This document shows, one piece after another, positions 8,090 to 17,225 of a stretch of 64,000 bases of DNA. This stretch comes from Cohnella thermotolerans DSM 17683 (GTDB lineage: Bacteria; Bacillota; Bacilli; Paenibacillales; Paenibacillaceae). Within the stretch, counting starts at the first letter, position 1. Each line of letters opens with the position of its first letter. The stretch spans positions 1 through 64,000 of the forward strand of contig NZ_KE386959.1 in assembly GCF_000429825.1 (NCBI RefSeq), read 5' to 3'. The notes under the pieces are model-generated. The model had not been told where the DNA came from. It worked only from the letters and a program-made list of their open reading frames with translations, and searched no databases. A program made the position numbers and the translations under genes.

Positions 8090-8887
8090 ATGCGGAAAAT
8101 GGGTTTTGCGCTGTCGCTATTTCGGGAGTACTTGGCCAATTATATAAAAACGAAGCTGACGTACCGCGCCGACTTCTGGGTCGAGGTGTTCTCCGATCTG
8201 ATGTTCTCGGCGATGAATCTGATCTTCATCTTCGTCGTGTTCACGCACACGCCCGCCCTCGGCGACTGGACCGAAGCGGAAGTCGTGTTCGTGTACGGCT
8301 ACTTCATGATTCCTTACGGCATTTTCAGCACGTTCATGAACTTGTGGAACTTCAGCGACAGGTACATTACGAAGGGGGAGATGGACCGCATTCTGACCCG
8401 CCCGGCCGGATCGCTGACGCAGGTCATGCTGGAAAACGTCGATCCGCCTTCGCTCCTCGGCTCGCTCGTCGGACTCGGCATCATGGCGGCGGCTTGGGCG
8501 AAGCTCGGGCTTCCGCTGCATTGGTACGATCCGCTCGTGCTGATCGTTATGGTGCTCGGTTCGGTGCTCATTTACATGGGCTTGTACACGGCGCTCGCGG
8601 CCATCTCCTTCTACTCGGACGCCCCGACGGGCATCGCGCCGCTCATGTACAACATCCAGAACTACGGGCGCTATCCGATTCAAATTTACAACAAGGGCAT
8701 TCGCTTCCTGCTGACCTGGTTGCTGCCGTTCGCTTTCGTCGGCGTCTACCCGGCTTCGTTTTTCCTGGACCGGCATCACGATCGTGTCATGGCGTGGCTG
8801 ACACCGGTTATGGGCGTCATCTTCTTCGCCCTCGGCCTGTACGTGTGGAACCGCGGCGTGAAGCGGTACCGGGGCGCGGGGTCGTAA
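8090..8887 (+). CDS. ABC-2 type exporter, permease subunit 2
   Basis: 265 residues, ATG 8090, 6 bases after the preceding stop and with GGGGG as ribosome site. About six membrane helices are present (DLMFSAMNLIFIFVVFTH, LVLIVMVLGSVLIYMGLYTA, MGVIFFALGLYVWNRGV). The N-terminal YRADFWVEVFSDLMFS segment is typical of the second permease of this ABC-2 type. It completes the exporter. No terminator was recognised before bcp at 8981. Confidence 0.85.
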   Translation: MRKMGFALSLFREYLANYIKTKLTYRADFWVEVFSDLMFSAMNLIFIFVVFTHTPALGDWTEAEVVFVYGYFMIPYGIFSTFMNLWNFSDRYITKGEMDRILTRPAGSLTQVMLENVDPPSLLGSLVGLGIMAAAWAKLGLPLHWYDPLVLIVMVLGSVLIYMGLYTALAAISFYSDAPTGIAPLMYNIQNYGRYPIQIYNKGIRFLLTWLLPFAFVGVYPASFFLDRHHDRVMAWLTPVMGVIFFALGLYVWNRGVKRYRGAGS

Positions 8888-8980
8888 GGGCCGCCGTCGG
8901 GCGCGAGGCCGGGATCGGGGCAATCTATACGGAAGACCGAGCTGTTAACGGAAAACCAAGCTGTCAAAGGAGCAACCAAG

Positions 8981-9445
8981 ATGACGCCAATCGCAATCGG
9001 ACAACCCGTCCCCGACTTCGAGCTGCCCGCGTCGAACGGGGAGAACGTCAAGCTGAGCCAGTTTCGCGGCCGCAAGGTCGTCCTCTATTTCTACCCGAAA
9101 GATCTGACGCCGACCTGCACCCAGGAAGCGTGCGACTTCCGGGACGCGAACGCGGAGATCGAACGGGCGGGGGCCGTCATTCTCGGCATCAGCCCGGATC
9201 CCGTAAAGCAGCACGTCAAGTTTGCCGGCAAGCACGGGCTGCCTTTCCTGCTGCTGTCGGACGAGAATCACGCGGTCGCGGAAGCGTTCGGCGTTTGGCA
9301 GGAGAAAAAGCTGTACGGCCGCACGTACATGGGCATTGTGCGCTCCACGTTCCTCATCGACGAGGAGGGCGTACTTCGCGAGGAGTGGCGCAACATCCGC
9401 GTGAAAGGCCATACGGAGCAGGTGCTCGCGGCTGTGCGGGGGTAG
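8981..9445 (+). CDS. bcp: thioredoxin-dependent thiol peroxidase (Bcp/PrxQ type)
   Basis: 154 residues, the usual size of the family. It reduces hydroperoxides in the cytosol with electrons from thioredoxin. The peroxidatic cysteine is Cys46 in DLTPTCTQEACDFRD and the resolving cysteine Cys51 lies five residues later, the atypical 2-Cys arrangement of Bcp. The catalytic Thr43 and Pro44 are present, and the conserved GISPDPVKQHVKF segment follows. Start ATG 8981 has AAAGGAG upstream. It is probably monocistronic, followed by the tandem repeat block. Confidence 0.93.
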   Translation: MTPIAIGQPVPDFELPASNGENVKLSQFRGRKVVLYFYPKDLTPTCTQEACDFRDANAEIERAGAVILGISPDPVKQHVKFAGKHGLPFLLLSDENHAVAEAFGVWQEKKLYGRTYMGIVRSTFLIDEEGVLREEWRNIRVKGHTEQVLAAVRG

Positions 9446-9536
9446 GGCGCACCGTTTTCTGCGCTGCCAGGGGATGTTCCAGAAGGTCTTCTTTGGCTTG
9501 TCTTGGGCATCCTCTTTCTCGTTTTCCGCCGGACAT

Positions 9537-9893
9537 CGGCCAAGGCGGCTCAGAATCTGAGCTGCATCCGCCCCCTCCGCCGAACGTCGGCCAAAGCGGC
9601 TCAGAATCTGAGCTACATCCGCCCCCTCCGCCGAACATCGGCCAAAGCGGCTCAGAATCTGAGCTACATCCGCCCCCTCCGCCGAACATCGGCCAAAGCG
9701 GCTCAGAATCTGAGCTACATCCGCCCCCTCCGCCGAACATCGGCCAAAGTGGCTCAGAATCTGAGCTACATCCGCCCCCTCCGCCGAACATCGGCCAAAG
9801 CGGCTCAGAATCTGAGCTACATCCGCCCCCTTCGTCGAACATCGGCCAAAGCGGCTCAGAATCTGAGCTACATCCGCCCCCTCCGCCGATCCC
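9537..9893. repeat. seven tandem copies of a 51-bp unit
   Basis: The landmark TCAGAATCT recurs at 9550, 9601, 9652, 9703, 9754, 9805 and 9856, an exact 51-base period. Each unit carries GCTCAGAATCTGAGC, a 7-bp inverted repeat around one base, then a pyrimidine-rich CATCCGCCCCCTCCGCCGAA and CATCGGCCAAAGC. Copies differ by a few substitutions (copy 1 has AAGG and TGCA; copy 5 has AAAGTGG; copy 6 ends CTTCGTCG). Because 51 is divisible by three, several frames stay open across it; none has a convincing start. It fills the gap between bcp and the sugar-permease operon. Confidence 0.92.
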
Positions 9894-9984
9894 CCTTCTC
9901 CCACCGCCCCACCCGAAAAAAAGGCACCTTACCTTGAATGAGGTGTCTGTTCTTCGGGCGCTTTCGCCTGTACAATTACTTCCA

Positions 9985-9998
9985 TGAAAGGGTTTACA
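9985..9998 (+). promoter_or_regulatory. cre-like (CcpA) site upstream of sugar-uptake operon 1
   Basis: TGAAAGGGTTTACA differs from the cre core TGNAANCGNNNNCA at one position (GG instead of CG at the centre). It lies 9 bases downstream of a -10-like TACAAT (9971-9976) and 33 bases before the permease start, where CcpA would block transcription. Confidence 0.35.
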
Positions 9999-10030
9999 TT
10001 TAATGCTTACGGCGAGGAGGTGCCGCATAA

Positions 10031-10999
10031 ATGAACGCGAACGCAGAGGCGCCGAATCCGGCGGCGGTCAGAGCCTTCGGCAGCGAGAGAAGGAAAAAAT
10101 GGCTGCGGAAGCTCTACCGGCAGCGGTATTTGCAGCTGATGGCGCTGCTCGGCGTCGCCTGGATGGTGGTGTTCAATTACATTCCGATGTATGGAATCCT
10201 CATCGCCTTCAAGGACTACGACATTATTCTGCCGATGTCCCAGGCGCCGTGGGCCGGGCTGGAGCATTTCAAGGAATTTCTGACGGACGACAATCTCGGC
10301 AACGTCATTCGCAACACGCTCGGCATGAGCCTGATCAAGCTGATCGTCGGTTTTCCGCTGCCCATCCTGTTCGCCCTGCTGCTTAACGAGATCCGTTCCG
10401 CCCGGTTCAAGAAGTCGATCCAGACGATCTCTTACTTGCCCCACTTCCTGTCGTGGGTCATTCTTGGCGGCATTCTGGCCACGTGGCTGGCGGACGTCGG
10501 GATCGTCAACAAAATCCTGCTGGCGCTCGGCTTCATCGATACGCCGATCTCTTATTTGGCGGAGCCGCGGTATTTCTGGACCATCGTCGTCACCTCGGAC
10601 ATCTGGAAGGAGCTCGGCTGGTCGGCCATCATCTACCTGGCGGCGATGAGCAGCGTCTCCCCGGAGCTGTACGAAGCGGCGACCATCGACGGGGCCGGGC
10701 GGTTCCAGAAAATGCGGAGCATTACGCTCCCCTGCATCAAAGGGACGATCGCCATTTTGTTCATCCTGGCGGTCAGCGGCCTGCTCAACTCGAACTTCGA
10801 TCAGATTCTGGTGCTGCGCAACTCGCTGAACGAGAGCGCCAGCAGCGTCATCGACGTGTACGTGTACCAGACGGGCATCGCGGACGGCCGGTATTCGTAT
10901 TCGACGGCGGTCGGCCTGATCAAGTCGGTCATCGCGCTCGGCCTCCTGCTCGGGGCGAATTACGTGACGAAGAAGCTGAACGACACCTCCCTCTTCTGA
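10031..10999 (+). CDS. carbohydrate ABC transporter permease (LplB type)
   Basis: 322 residues with about six membrane helices. The EAA loop (YEAATIDGAGRFQKMRSITL) that docks the ATPase lies around residues 215-240. The IPMYGILIAFKDYDI and QTISYLPHFLSWVILGGIL segments are typical of the LplB/YtcP branch of CUT1 permeases. It should form the membrane pore with the next permease for the sugar delivered by the lipoprotein at 12022. The start ATG follows GAGGAGG. No ATPase gene is present in this cluster, so a shared MsmX/UgpC-type ATPase is inferred. Confidence 0.9.
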   Translation: MNANAEAPNPAAVRAFGSERRKKWLRKLYRQRYLQLMALLGVAWMVVFNYIPMYGILIAFKDYDIILPMSQAPWAGLEHFKEFLTDDNLGNVIRNTLGMSLIKLIVGFPLPILFALLLNEIRSARFKKSIQTISYLPHFLSWVILGGILATWLADVGIVNKILLALGFIDTPISYLAEPRYFWTIVVTSDIWKELGWSAIIYLAAMSSVSPELYEAATIDGAGRFQKMRSITLPCIKGTIAILFILAVSGLLNSNFDQILVLRNSLNESASSVIDVYVYQTGIADGRYSYSTAVGLIKSVIALGLLLGANYVTKKLNDTSLF

Positions 11000-11039
11000 C
11001 GAATTCAAGTCACCCTCCAAGAAAGGCGGCGAAGCGCTC

Positions 11040-11927
11040 ATGTTCATCCTTAAGCGCCGGACGCCGGGCGAAGCCGCGTTCGACTGGGCCAACGGCGTCC
11101 TGATGCTCGTCATCTGCTTTCTGACGCTGTATCCGATCTGGTATGTGGTCGTCAACGCCTTCAACGACGGGACGGACGGCATGCGAGGCGGCATTTACTG
11201 GTGGCCTCGCCAGTTCAGCCTGGACAGCTTCCGGACGGTGTTCCAAAGCAGCGGCATTATGACCGCGATGGGCATAACGGTAGCCAAGACGGTCGTCGGC
11301 ACGGTCGTTCACGTCCTGTTCACGGCAATGGTCGCCTACGCCCTGTCCCGGGGCGAGCTGATCGGCCGCAAACTCTACATGCTGATCGGCACGATCACGA
11401 TGTTTTTCGGAGGCGGCCTTATACCGACGTACCTGCTCATCCGCGACCTCGGGATGCTCGACCATTTTATCGTGTATATCGTCCCGGCGATGTTCAGCTT
11501 TTTCGACCTGATCATCTTCCTCACCTTCTTCCGGGACATTCCCGACGGCCTGACCGAGGCCGCAGAGATCGACGGAGCCGGCGATTTCACGATTTTCCTG
11601 CGGATCGTCATTCCCGTCTCCATGCCGGTCGTCGCGACGATCGCCTTGTTCCACGGCGTCTACCAATGGAACGATTACTTTACCGGAATGATCTATATTA
11701 ATGAGACCGACCTGCAGCCGATCCAGACCTACTTGTACCGGGTCGTGGCGCAGGCCAGCTCCAACCAGATGATCGCGGCCATGCCGAGCGGCGTCGCCGT
11801 AGGCGTGACGAGCCAATCGCTCAAGCTGGCGACGATGGTCGTCACCACCGCCCCGATCGTCATCGTCTACCCCTTCCTGCAGAAATATTTCGTGAAGGGC
11901 TTCATGATCGGCTCGCTCAAGGGCTGA
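11040..11927 (+). CDS. carbohydrate ABC transporter permease (YtcP type)
   Basis: 295 residues with six membrane helices and the EAA loop EAAEIDGAGDFTIFLRIVIP near residues 178-200. The DGTDGMRGGIYWWPRQFSLD segment after helix 1 is characteristic of the YtcP branch of CUT1 permeases. ATG 11040 follows AAGAAAGGCGG. It pairs with the LplB-type permease 40 bases upstream and precedes the binding-protein gene. Confidence 0.9.
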   Translation: MFILKRRTPGEAAFDWANGVLMLVICFLTLYPIWYVVVNAFNDGTDGMRGGIYWWPRQFSLDSFRTVFQSSGIMTAMGITVAKTVVGTVVHVLFTAMVAYALSRGELIGRKLYMLIGTITMFFGGGLIPTYLLIRDLGMLDHFIVYIVPAMFSFFDLIIFLTFFRDIPDGLTEAAEIDGAGDFTIFLRIVIPVSMPVVATIALFHGVYQWNDYFTGMIYINETDLQPIQTYLYRVVAQASSNQMIAAMPSGVAVGVTSQSLKLATMVVTTAPIVIVYPFLQKYFVKGFMIGSLKG

Positions 11928-12021
11928 CACCGGCAAATTGCGCGCATTCGTTTATCCGCTGGCGCCAAGCGCGCCGGCTGGTAATAAAGGCAAGTCATCA
12001 TTTTTTAAAGGGGCCGAAAAT

Positions 12022-13704
12022 ATGGGAACCAAACGCAAGCTGCTGACCTCCCTGCTCGCCGCGACGACGGTGTTGTCGCTCGCCGCCTGCTCCTCCGGAG
12101 GCAACAAAGCCGCAAACAGCGGGGCTTCGGAGAGCGCCGCACCGCCTTCCGCATCCTCGGCCGCGTCGTCCAGCGCGCAACCGTCCGGCGGCGACGCGCC
12201 GGGCTGGCAGGCGGACACTTCGCCGATTACGTTCGACTGGTACATTAACTTCTCCTGGTTCAACTCGAAGTGGGGCGACGACGTCGTGGCGAAGTACGTG
12301 ACGAAGAAAACCGGGGTCAGCCTCAACTTCATCGTGCCGGCCGGCAACGAGAACGAGAAGCTGAACACGATGCTCGCTTCCGGCTCGCTGCCCGACTTCA
12401 TCACCCTAGCCGCCACCGACGAAGCCGTCCGGAAGATGATCAGCGGCAAGCTCGTTCTGCCGCTCAACGAGCTGGCCGACCAGTACGACGCCTACTTCTA
12501 CAAAGTGGCCGATCCGGCCAAGCTCGGCTGGTTCACGCAGCCCGACGGCAACGTGTACGGCTACCCGAACGCATCGTCCTCCCCGGCCGACTACGAGAAG
12601 TACGGCCAGAGCTTCACGTCGAACCAGACGTTCGAGGTTCGCAAGGATATTTACGAGGCGATCGGCAAACCCGACATGCGCACGCCGGAAGGCTTCCTGA
12701 ACGCCCTGAAGCTGGCGAAGGAGAAGTTCCCGGAAGTGGACGGACAGCCGCTCATCCCGCTCGGGCTGCACGAATTCACCGACACCGGCAACTACTCGCT
12801 GGAATCCTATCTGCAGAATTTCCTGGCGATCCCGCAGCAGAAGGACGGCAAGCTGTACGACCGCCGGCAGGATCCCGAATATCTCCGCTGGCTGAAGACG
12901 TTCCGCAAGGCGAACGAGATGGGCCTGCTGGCCAAAGACATCTTCATTGACAAGCGCCCGCAGATGGAGGAGAAAATCGCGCAAGGCCGTTACTTCGCAA
13001 TGCTCTATCAACGCTCCGACTTCGCAACGCAGAACCTCGCGCGTTATCAGAAGGACCCGAACTCCGTCTACATCGCGGTCGACGGGCCTTCCAACGCCGC
13101 GCTGGACGCGCCGACGCTGTCGGGTCCGGGCATCTCCGGCTGGACGGTTACGCTCATCTCCAAGAACGTGAAGGACAAGAAGCGGGCGATCTCCTTCCTG
13201 AGCTATCTCATCAGCGAAGAAGGCAACAAGGACTTGTTCCTCGGCGAGAAGGGCGTCACGTACGACACGATCGACGGCAAAGACCAATTCAAGCCGGAAG
13301 TGGTCGATCTGCTCAACAAAGATCGCTTGGCGTTCGACCAGAAATACGGAGCTTCCTATAAATATTGGATGCTTATGGACACGAACATGAATCTGCAATG
13401 GGCGCCGCCCAGCGTTGAGCCGGCCAAGCAGCTGGAAGACTGGACGAAGGGCCATTCGATGAGCATGTCGGAGTTCGACAACCTCGATCCGCCGCCGACG
13501 ACGAAGGAAGGCGTCGCCAGCAGCAAGAACGCCCGCCTGTGGGGCAAGACGCTGCCGAAGCTGCTGCTCGCCAAATCGGACGCCGAATTCGATAATATTT
13601 TCGACACTTATTTGAAGGACCGAAGCGATCAGGATGCGATCGAGGCGTATCGCCAGCAAGCATACGAGGCGAACGTCAAGAAGCTGGAGTCGCTGAACAA
13701 ATAG
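12022..13704 (+). CDS. extracellular solute-binding lipoprotein of sugar ABC system 1
   Basis: 560 residues. A type II signal peptide ends LSLAAC, so Cys23 is the lipidated residue, and a Ser/Ala/Pro-rich linker follows to about residue 65. The rest is a family-1 (LplA-like) solute-binding protein, including YVTKKTGVSLNFIVPAGNEN and TLAATDEAVRKMISGKLVLP. It should capture an oligosaccharide outside the membrane and hand it to the two upstream permeases. An in-frame ATG exists at 11938, but the ATG at 12022 has AAAGGGG at the right distance and opens directly into the signal peptide, so it was preferred. The substrate is unknown; a plant polysaccharide fragment is plausible given the GH5 enzyme at the end of the cluster. 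Confidence 0.9.
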   Translation: MGTKRKLLTSLLAATTVLSLAACSSGGNKAANSGASESAAPPSASSAASSSAQPSGGDAPGWQADTSPITFDWYINFSWFNSKWGDDVVAKYVTKKTGVSLNFIVPAGNENEKLNTMLASGSLPDFITLAATDEAVRKMISGKLVLPLNELADQYDAYFYKVADPAKLGWFTQPDGNVYGYPNASSSPADYEKYGQSFTSNQTFEVRKDIYEAIGKPDMRTPEGFLNALKLAKEKFPEVDGQPLIPLGLHEFTDTGNYSLESYLQNFLAIPQQKDGKLYDRRQDPEYLRWLKTFRKANEMGLLAKDIFIDKRPQMEEKIAQGRYFAMLYQRSDFATQNLARYQKDPNSVYIAVDGPSNAALDAPTLSGPGISGWTVTLISKNVKDKKRAISFLSYLISEEGNKDLFLGEKGVTYDTIDGKDQFKPEVVDLLNKDRLAFDQKYGASYKYWMLMDTNMNLQWAPPSVEPAKQLEDWTKGHSMSMSEFDNLDPPPTTKEGVASSKNARLWGKTLPKLLLAKSDAEFDNIFDTYLKDRSDQDAIEAYRQQAYEANVKKLESLNK

Positions 13705-13816
13705 CGCATCGGATTCGCAAACGCAGCCGGCCTGGCCGTCCTAAACGGGACGGTCGGGCTTGCGGTCATTACCGGGCAGCGATGTGAACGGTGTAAGAAG
13801 AGCGGGGCGAGGCTGG

Positions 13817-15676
13817 ATGGGGGCGATTCGCCGGGTTGCCGAAGGCTTGCCGATTCAGGCGAAGCTTATTTTATCGTTCGTGCTGATTATTTTTATTCCG
13901 ATCGTCCTTTTCGCCTGGTACGTTTTTAGCGGCATCTCCGACCAATCCATCCGCGAGATGGCGAAGAAGAACGAGAACATTCTCGACATCGAGAAAAACA
14001 ACATTCAGAACAACATCGACCTGATGGAGTGGACGGGGCAGCTGGCGTTGTCGAATCAGGACATGAACGATTATTTGCAGACGCAGGAGGAGATGGACAC
14101 CGCTTCGCTGCTGGAGTTCAAGACGAAAATTTTCAGCAACTTCGAGCATTTCCTGTTCAACAACCCCCGTATCTCGGGCATTCGGCTGTATACGAGCAAT
14201 CCCCGCGTGTACGAATTTTGGCCGGTCGTTCTGAAGGAGTCGAGAATCCGGAGCAAAAGCTGGTACGATACCGTCCTCGGGCAACGCGGAATGGTCTGGT
14301 GGGAGATTCAACGCAGCGACTCGATTCTGTCGAATACGACGTCCGGGTTTGACAATCAGGGCCCGACCGTATCCCTGCTGCGGGAGATTACGTATCCCGA
14401 CCAGTCGCATAACGGCGTTCTGGAAGTCGATATGGATATCAAACAGTTTTTTACGAAGACGTTCAGCGTCCAGGAGCCCAGCTCCCAGCTGCTCGTCGTG
14501 TCCCGCAACGGCCAGATTTTCACGGACGAAGATGCGGCCATCTTCCGGCACGCGTCTGCGAAGCAATTGATCGACGCGATTCGGTTGACGCCGGACGAGG
14601 GCGACAGCACCGAAGCGTTCCGCTACGGCGGGCAGTCGTATCTGGCCGTTCAATCCTATATTCCGCGCCTAGGCATCCATCTGGTGAACGTCGTCTCGCT
14701 GGCGGACACGATGGCCGATCTCCGGCGCACCCGCACCAACCTGGTGTTCGTCGTCCTAATGCTCGCCGCCGTGCTCATCGTCATCTCTTCCTTTATGCAT
14801 TCGCTTATTCTGAAGCGGCTCAAGGTGCTGCGGGATTCGATGAAGAAAGTGCGGGGAGGCGACTTCCACCTGGACGTTCCCGTCTACGGCACGGACGAGG
14901 TGGGCGAGCTCGGCCACCATTACCGGCAGCTTCTGAAGAAGATCAACGAGCTGATCGTGGAGCAGGTGAACCGCCAGGCGGCGACCAAGGAAGCGGAGCT
15001 TCGCTCGCTCAAGAATCAGATCGATTCCCACTTCCTGTACAACACCCTGGAAAATTTGAAAATGCTCGCGGAAATCGAGGGCCAGTATACGATCTCGGAC
15101 GCGCTGACGTCGCTGGGCGGCATGATGCGTTACAGCCTGCAGTGGACGCACGACCGCGTCCGGCTGCGGGACGAGATCGACCACATCCGCAACTATGTTG
15201 CGATCATGAACATCCGGTACGATGGCCGGCTGGAGCTCAGACTGGACGTTCCGCCGGAATGCATGGACCAGGAGGTGCTCAAAATGTCGCTTCAGCCGAT
15301 TGTCGAGAACGCCGTCAAGCACGGCATGAATGCGTCCGGCCTGAAGGACGGGAAGCTGCTGGTCGCCTTGACGGCGGCCGTCCGGAACGACCAGTGCGTG
15401 ATCGAGATCGCGGACAACGGCAGCGGCATGCCGGAAGAGCCGCTGAGGAGGTTGAACCGGATGCTCCGGATGGAAGAATCCGATTACCGGGAGCTCCGCA
15501 GCGAATTCGCCAAGGGCAAGGAAGGGAGCGGCATCGGGCTCCGCAACGTCGACCAGCGGCTCGTCATATCCTACGGGCAGGAGAGCGGCATCCGGGTCGA
15601 GAGCGTGGAGGGAAGCTTCACCCGGGTCGTCATGACGCTGCCGAGATTCAATCTGACCGGAGGAGAGAGCCGATGA
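13817..15676 (+). CDS. YesM-type membrane sensor histidine kinase
   Basis: About 619 residues. Helix 1 lies near residues 15-37 (LSFVLIIFIPIVLFAWYVF), an extracellular sensing region of roughly 260 residues follows, and helix 2 (LVFVVLMLAAVLIVISSFMH) leads into a HAMP domain. The His_kinase domain has the phospho-accepting histidine in SHFLYNTLENLKMLAEI. The HATPase domain shows NAVKHG, IADNGSGMP and GSGIGLRNVDQRL. It should sense the sugar or its binding protein and phosphorylate the regulator encoded next. The frame is open from a TTG at 13760, but ATG 13817, with GAGG five bases before it and a normal N-terminus, seems likelier. The stop overlaps the regulator start as ATGA. Confidence 0.9.
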   Translation: MGAIRRVAEGLPIQAKLILSFVLIIFIPIVLFAWYVFSGISDQSIREMAKKNENILDIEKNNIQNNIDLMEWTGQLALSNQDMNDYLQTQEEMDTASLLEFKTKIFSNFEHFLFNNPRISGIRLYTSNPRVYEFWPVVLKESRIRSKSWYDTVLGQRGMVWWEIQRSDSILSNTTSGFDNQGPTVSLLREITYPDQSHNGVLEVDMDIKQFFTKTFSVQEPSSQLLVVSRNGQIFTDEDAAIFRHASAKQLIDAIRLTPDEGDSTEAFRYGGQSYLAVQSYIPRLGIHLVNVVSLADTMADLRRTRTNLVFVVLMLAAVLIVISSFMHSLILKRLKVLRDSMKKVRGGDFHLDVPVYGTDEVGELGHHYRQLLKKINELIVEQVNRQAATKEAELRSLKNQIDSHFLYNTLENLKMLAEIEGQYTISDALTSLGGMMRYSLQWTHDRVRLRDEIDHIRNYVAIMNIRYDGRLELRLDVPPECMDQEVLKMSLQPIVENAVKHGMNASGLKDGKLLVALTAAVRNDQCVIEIADNGSGMPEEPLRRLNRMLRMEESDYRELRSEFAKGKEGSGIGLRNVDQRLVISYGQESGIRVESVEGSFTRVVMTLPRFNLTGGESR

Positions 15677-17208
15677 AGCGCAAGCTGGTCATTGCCGACG
15701 ACGAGACGAATATCCGTCACGGCCTGCGGGCCATGATCGAACGCCAGTACCCGGGCCGGTACGAGTTCGCGTTCGCGGAGAACGGCAGCGAAGCGCTGGC
15801 TCTTCTCTCCGCGGGAGGAGTTCAGCTTCTGCTGACGGATATCCGCATGCCCGTCATGGACGGCATCGAATTGCTGGAACGTCTGCAAGCGTTGCCGGAG
15901 AAGCCGGCGGTCGTCATCCTGAGCGGTTACGACGATTTTCCGTACGCCAAGGCGGCGATCCGCTACCAGGCGCGGGAATATTTGCTCAAGCCGATCGTTC
16001 GCGGCGAGCTGTTCGCGGTGCTGGAGCGGCTGGAGGAGGAGCTTCGGCAGCGGGAACGGCAAGGCTCGGCTGCGGACGGGAAGCGAGCGGCGGGCGAGTC
16101 CGACCGGCTCGCGTACGTGCTTCTGCGGGAGAGCGTCGGGGAGCGGGAAGTTCGCGAGCTGCTGCTGGAGGCCGGCCTCGATTGGATGGACGGCGAATAT
16201 ACGGTCGGCCTTCTCAAGCTGCCGGCCGGAACTTCGGACGCCCTCGCCGTGTCGTCCCGGCTGGAGCAGTGGCTGGCGGGGCAGCCGCAATGGGCGAGAT
16301 GCAGCATTCGGGAAGGGGAGAGCATCCTGGCGGCACGCGATTCCAGATTGTTCTCCCGAATGCTGGAGCATCTGAGAGGCAGCGCCCAAGGGCACCCGTT
16401 CCTCGCGCTCAGCTCCAGAGTCGCGGGCATGGGCCAGCTCAGGCTCGCCTACAGCCAGGCGCGTCAGGCTTCGAAATATTTTCTGCTGCACCCCGATGCC
16501 GGAACGATCGAGTACGACGCCGTCCGCAGCCTTGACTCGGGCTGTCCGGTGCCGGTCGAACCGATCCGCAAAATATCGAATCTGATCGGCATGGGCCGGC
16601 TGCCGGAGATCAAGCGGCTGCTGAAGGCGACGCTCGACATCCGCGTCGTCTCCCGCTGCGAAATCGGCTACTTGCTGGCCATCAGCCGCTTGTTCAATGA
16701 AGAGGTGTTCGACCGGGTGTTCCGCACTTACGGGGAGGAGTCCGTGGAAATTTTGAAGCTGTACAAGAAGGCGGGGCATATCGACAACTTCGACCGTTTC
16801 CACGATTACTATCACCATGTCGAGCGGCTGCTGGAGCGGCTGGACGAATATGTCGCCCGCGTGCGATCGGCCCATGCGGAGCGGAAGGATATGCAGAAGG
16901 CCGTGGACTATTTGCAGGAGCATTACCACGAGGACGTCAACATGGCGGTCGTGTCGAACCATATCTCGCTGAACTACACGTATTTCAGCGAGGCGTTCAA
17001 GGAGTATACGGGGGAGAGCTTCTCCGCCTACTTGCGGAAGCTGCGGCTGGCCAAGGCGAAGGAGCTGCTGGCGGGAACCGATCTTAAAGTGTACGAGATT
17101 TGCTCGCGGGCCGGCTTCGACAGCGTCAAGCATTTCACGAGAGTGTTCAAGGAAGCGGAAGGCATTACGCCGATGGAATACCGAAGCAAAGAGACCGGTT
17201 TGGTCTAA
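15673..17208 (+). CDS. YesN-type response regulator with AraC DNA-binding domain
   Basis: 511 residues. The receiver domain is residues 1-120: acidic pocket Asp9/Asp10, phospho-acceptor Asp56 in LLTDIRMPVMDG, and Lys in YLLKPI. A poorly conserved middle region follows, then two AraC helix-turn-helix motifs in the last 100 residues (HYHEDVNMAVVSNHISLNYT and VYEICSRAGFDSVKHFTRVF). It overlaps the kinase gene by four bases and is its evident partner. The expected target is the operon containing the upstream permeases and binding protein. Confidence 0.92.
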   Translation: MKRKLVIADDETNIRHGLRAMIERQYPGRYEFAFAENGSEALALLSAGGVQLLLTDIRMPVMDGIELLERLQALPEKPAVVILSGYDDFPYAKAAIRYQAREYLLKPIVRGELFAVLERLEEELRQRERQGSAADGKRAAGESDRLAYVLLRESVGEREVRELLLEAGLDWMDGEYTVGLLKLPAGTSDALAVSSRLEQWLAGQPQWARCSIREGESILAARDSRLFSRMLEHLRGSAQGHPFLALSSRVAGMGQLRLAYSQARQASKYFLLHPDAGTIEYDAVRSLDSGCPVPVEPIRKISNLIGMGRLPEIKRLLKATLDIRVVSRCEIGYLLAISRLFNEEVFDRVFRTYGEESVEILKLYKKAGHIDNFDRFHDYYHHVERLLERLDEYVARVRSAHAERKDMQKAVDYLQEHYHEDVNMAVVSNHISLNYTYFSEAFKEYTGESFSAYLRKLRLAKAKELLAGTDLKVYEICSRAGFDSVKHFTRVFKEAEGITPMEYRSKETGLV

Positions 17209-17225
17209 CCGAAGGGGGAGCGGGC

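Noticed and set aside
9537-9893. The 51-bp repeats as a CRISPR array
   Set aside because: The whole 51 bases repeat, so there are no variable spacers between constant repeats.
8945-10028. Open frames of 140-320 codons through the 51-bp repeats in several frames (Gly-Gly-Gly-Gly-Cys-Ser-Ser or Ala-Glu-Gly-Ala-Asp repeats)
   Set aside because: The unit length is a multiple of three, so all frames stay open together; no start with a ribosome site, and the frames run antisense through bcp.
11938-12021. Upstream in-frame start of binding protein 1
   Set aside because: It would put 28 residues before the lipoprotein signal peptide; the ATG at 12022 has its own ribosome site.
17100-17225. Upstream extension of the GH5 frame
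   Set aside because: It overlaps the AraC domain of the response regulator in another frame; ATG 17226 has a good ribosome site.
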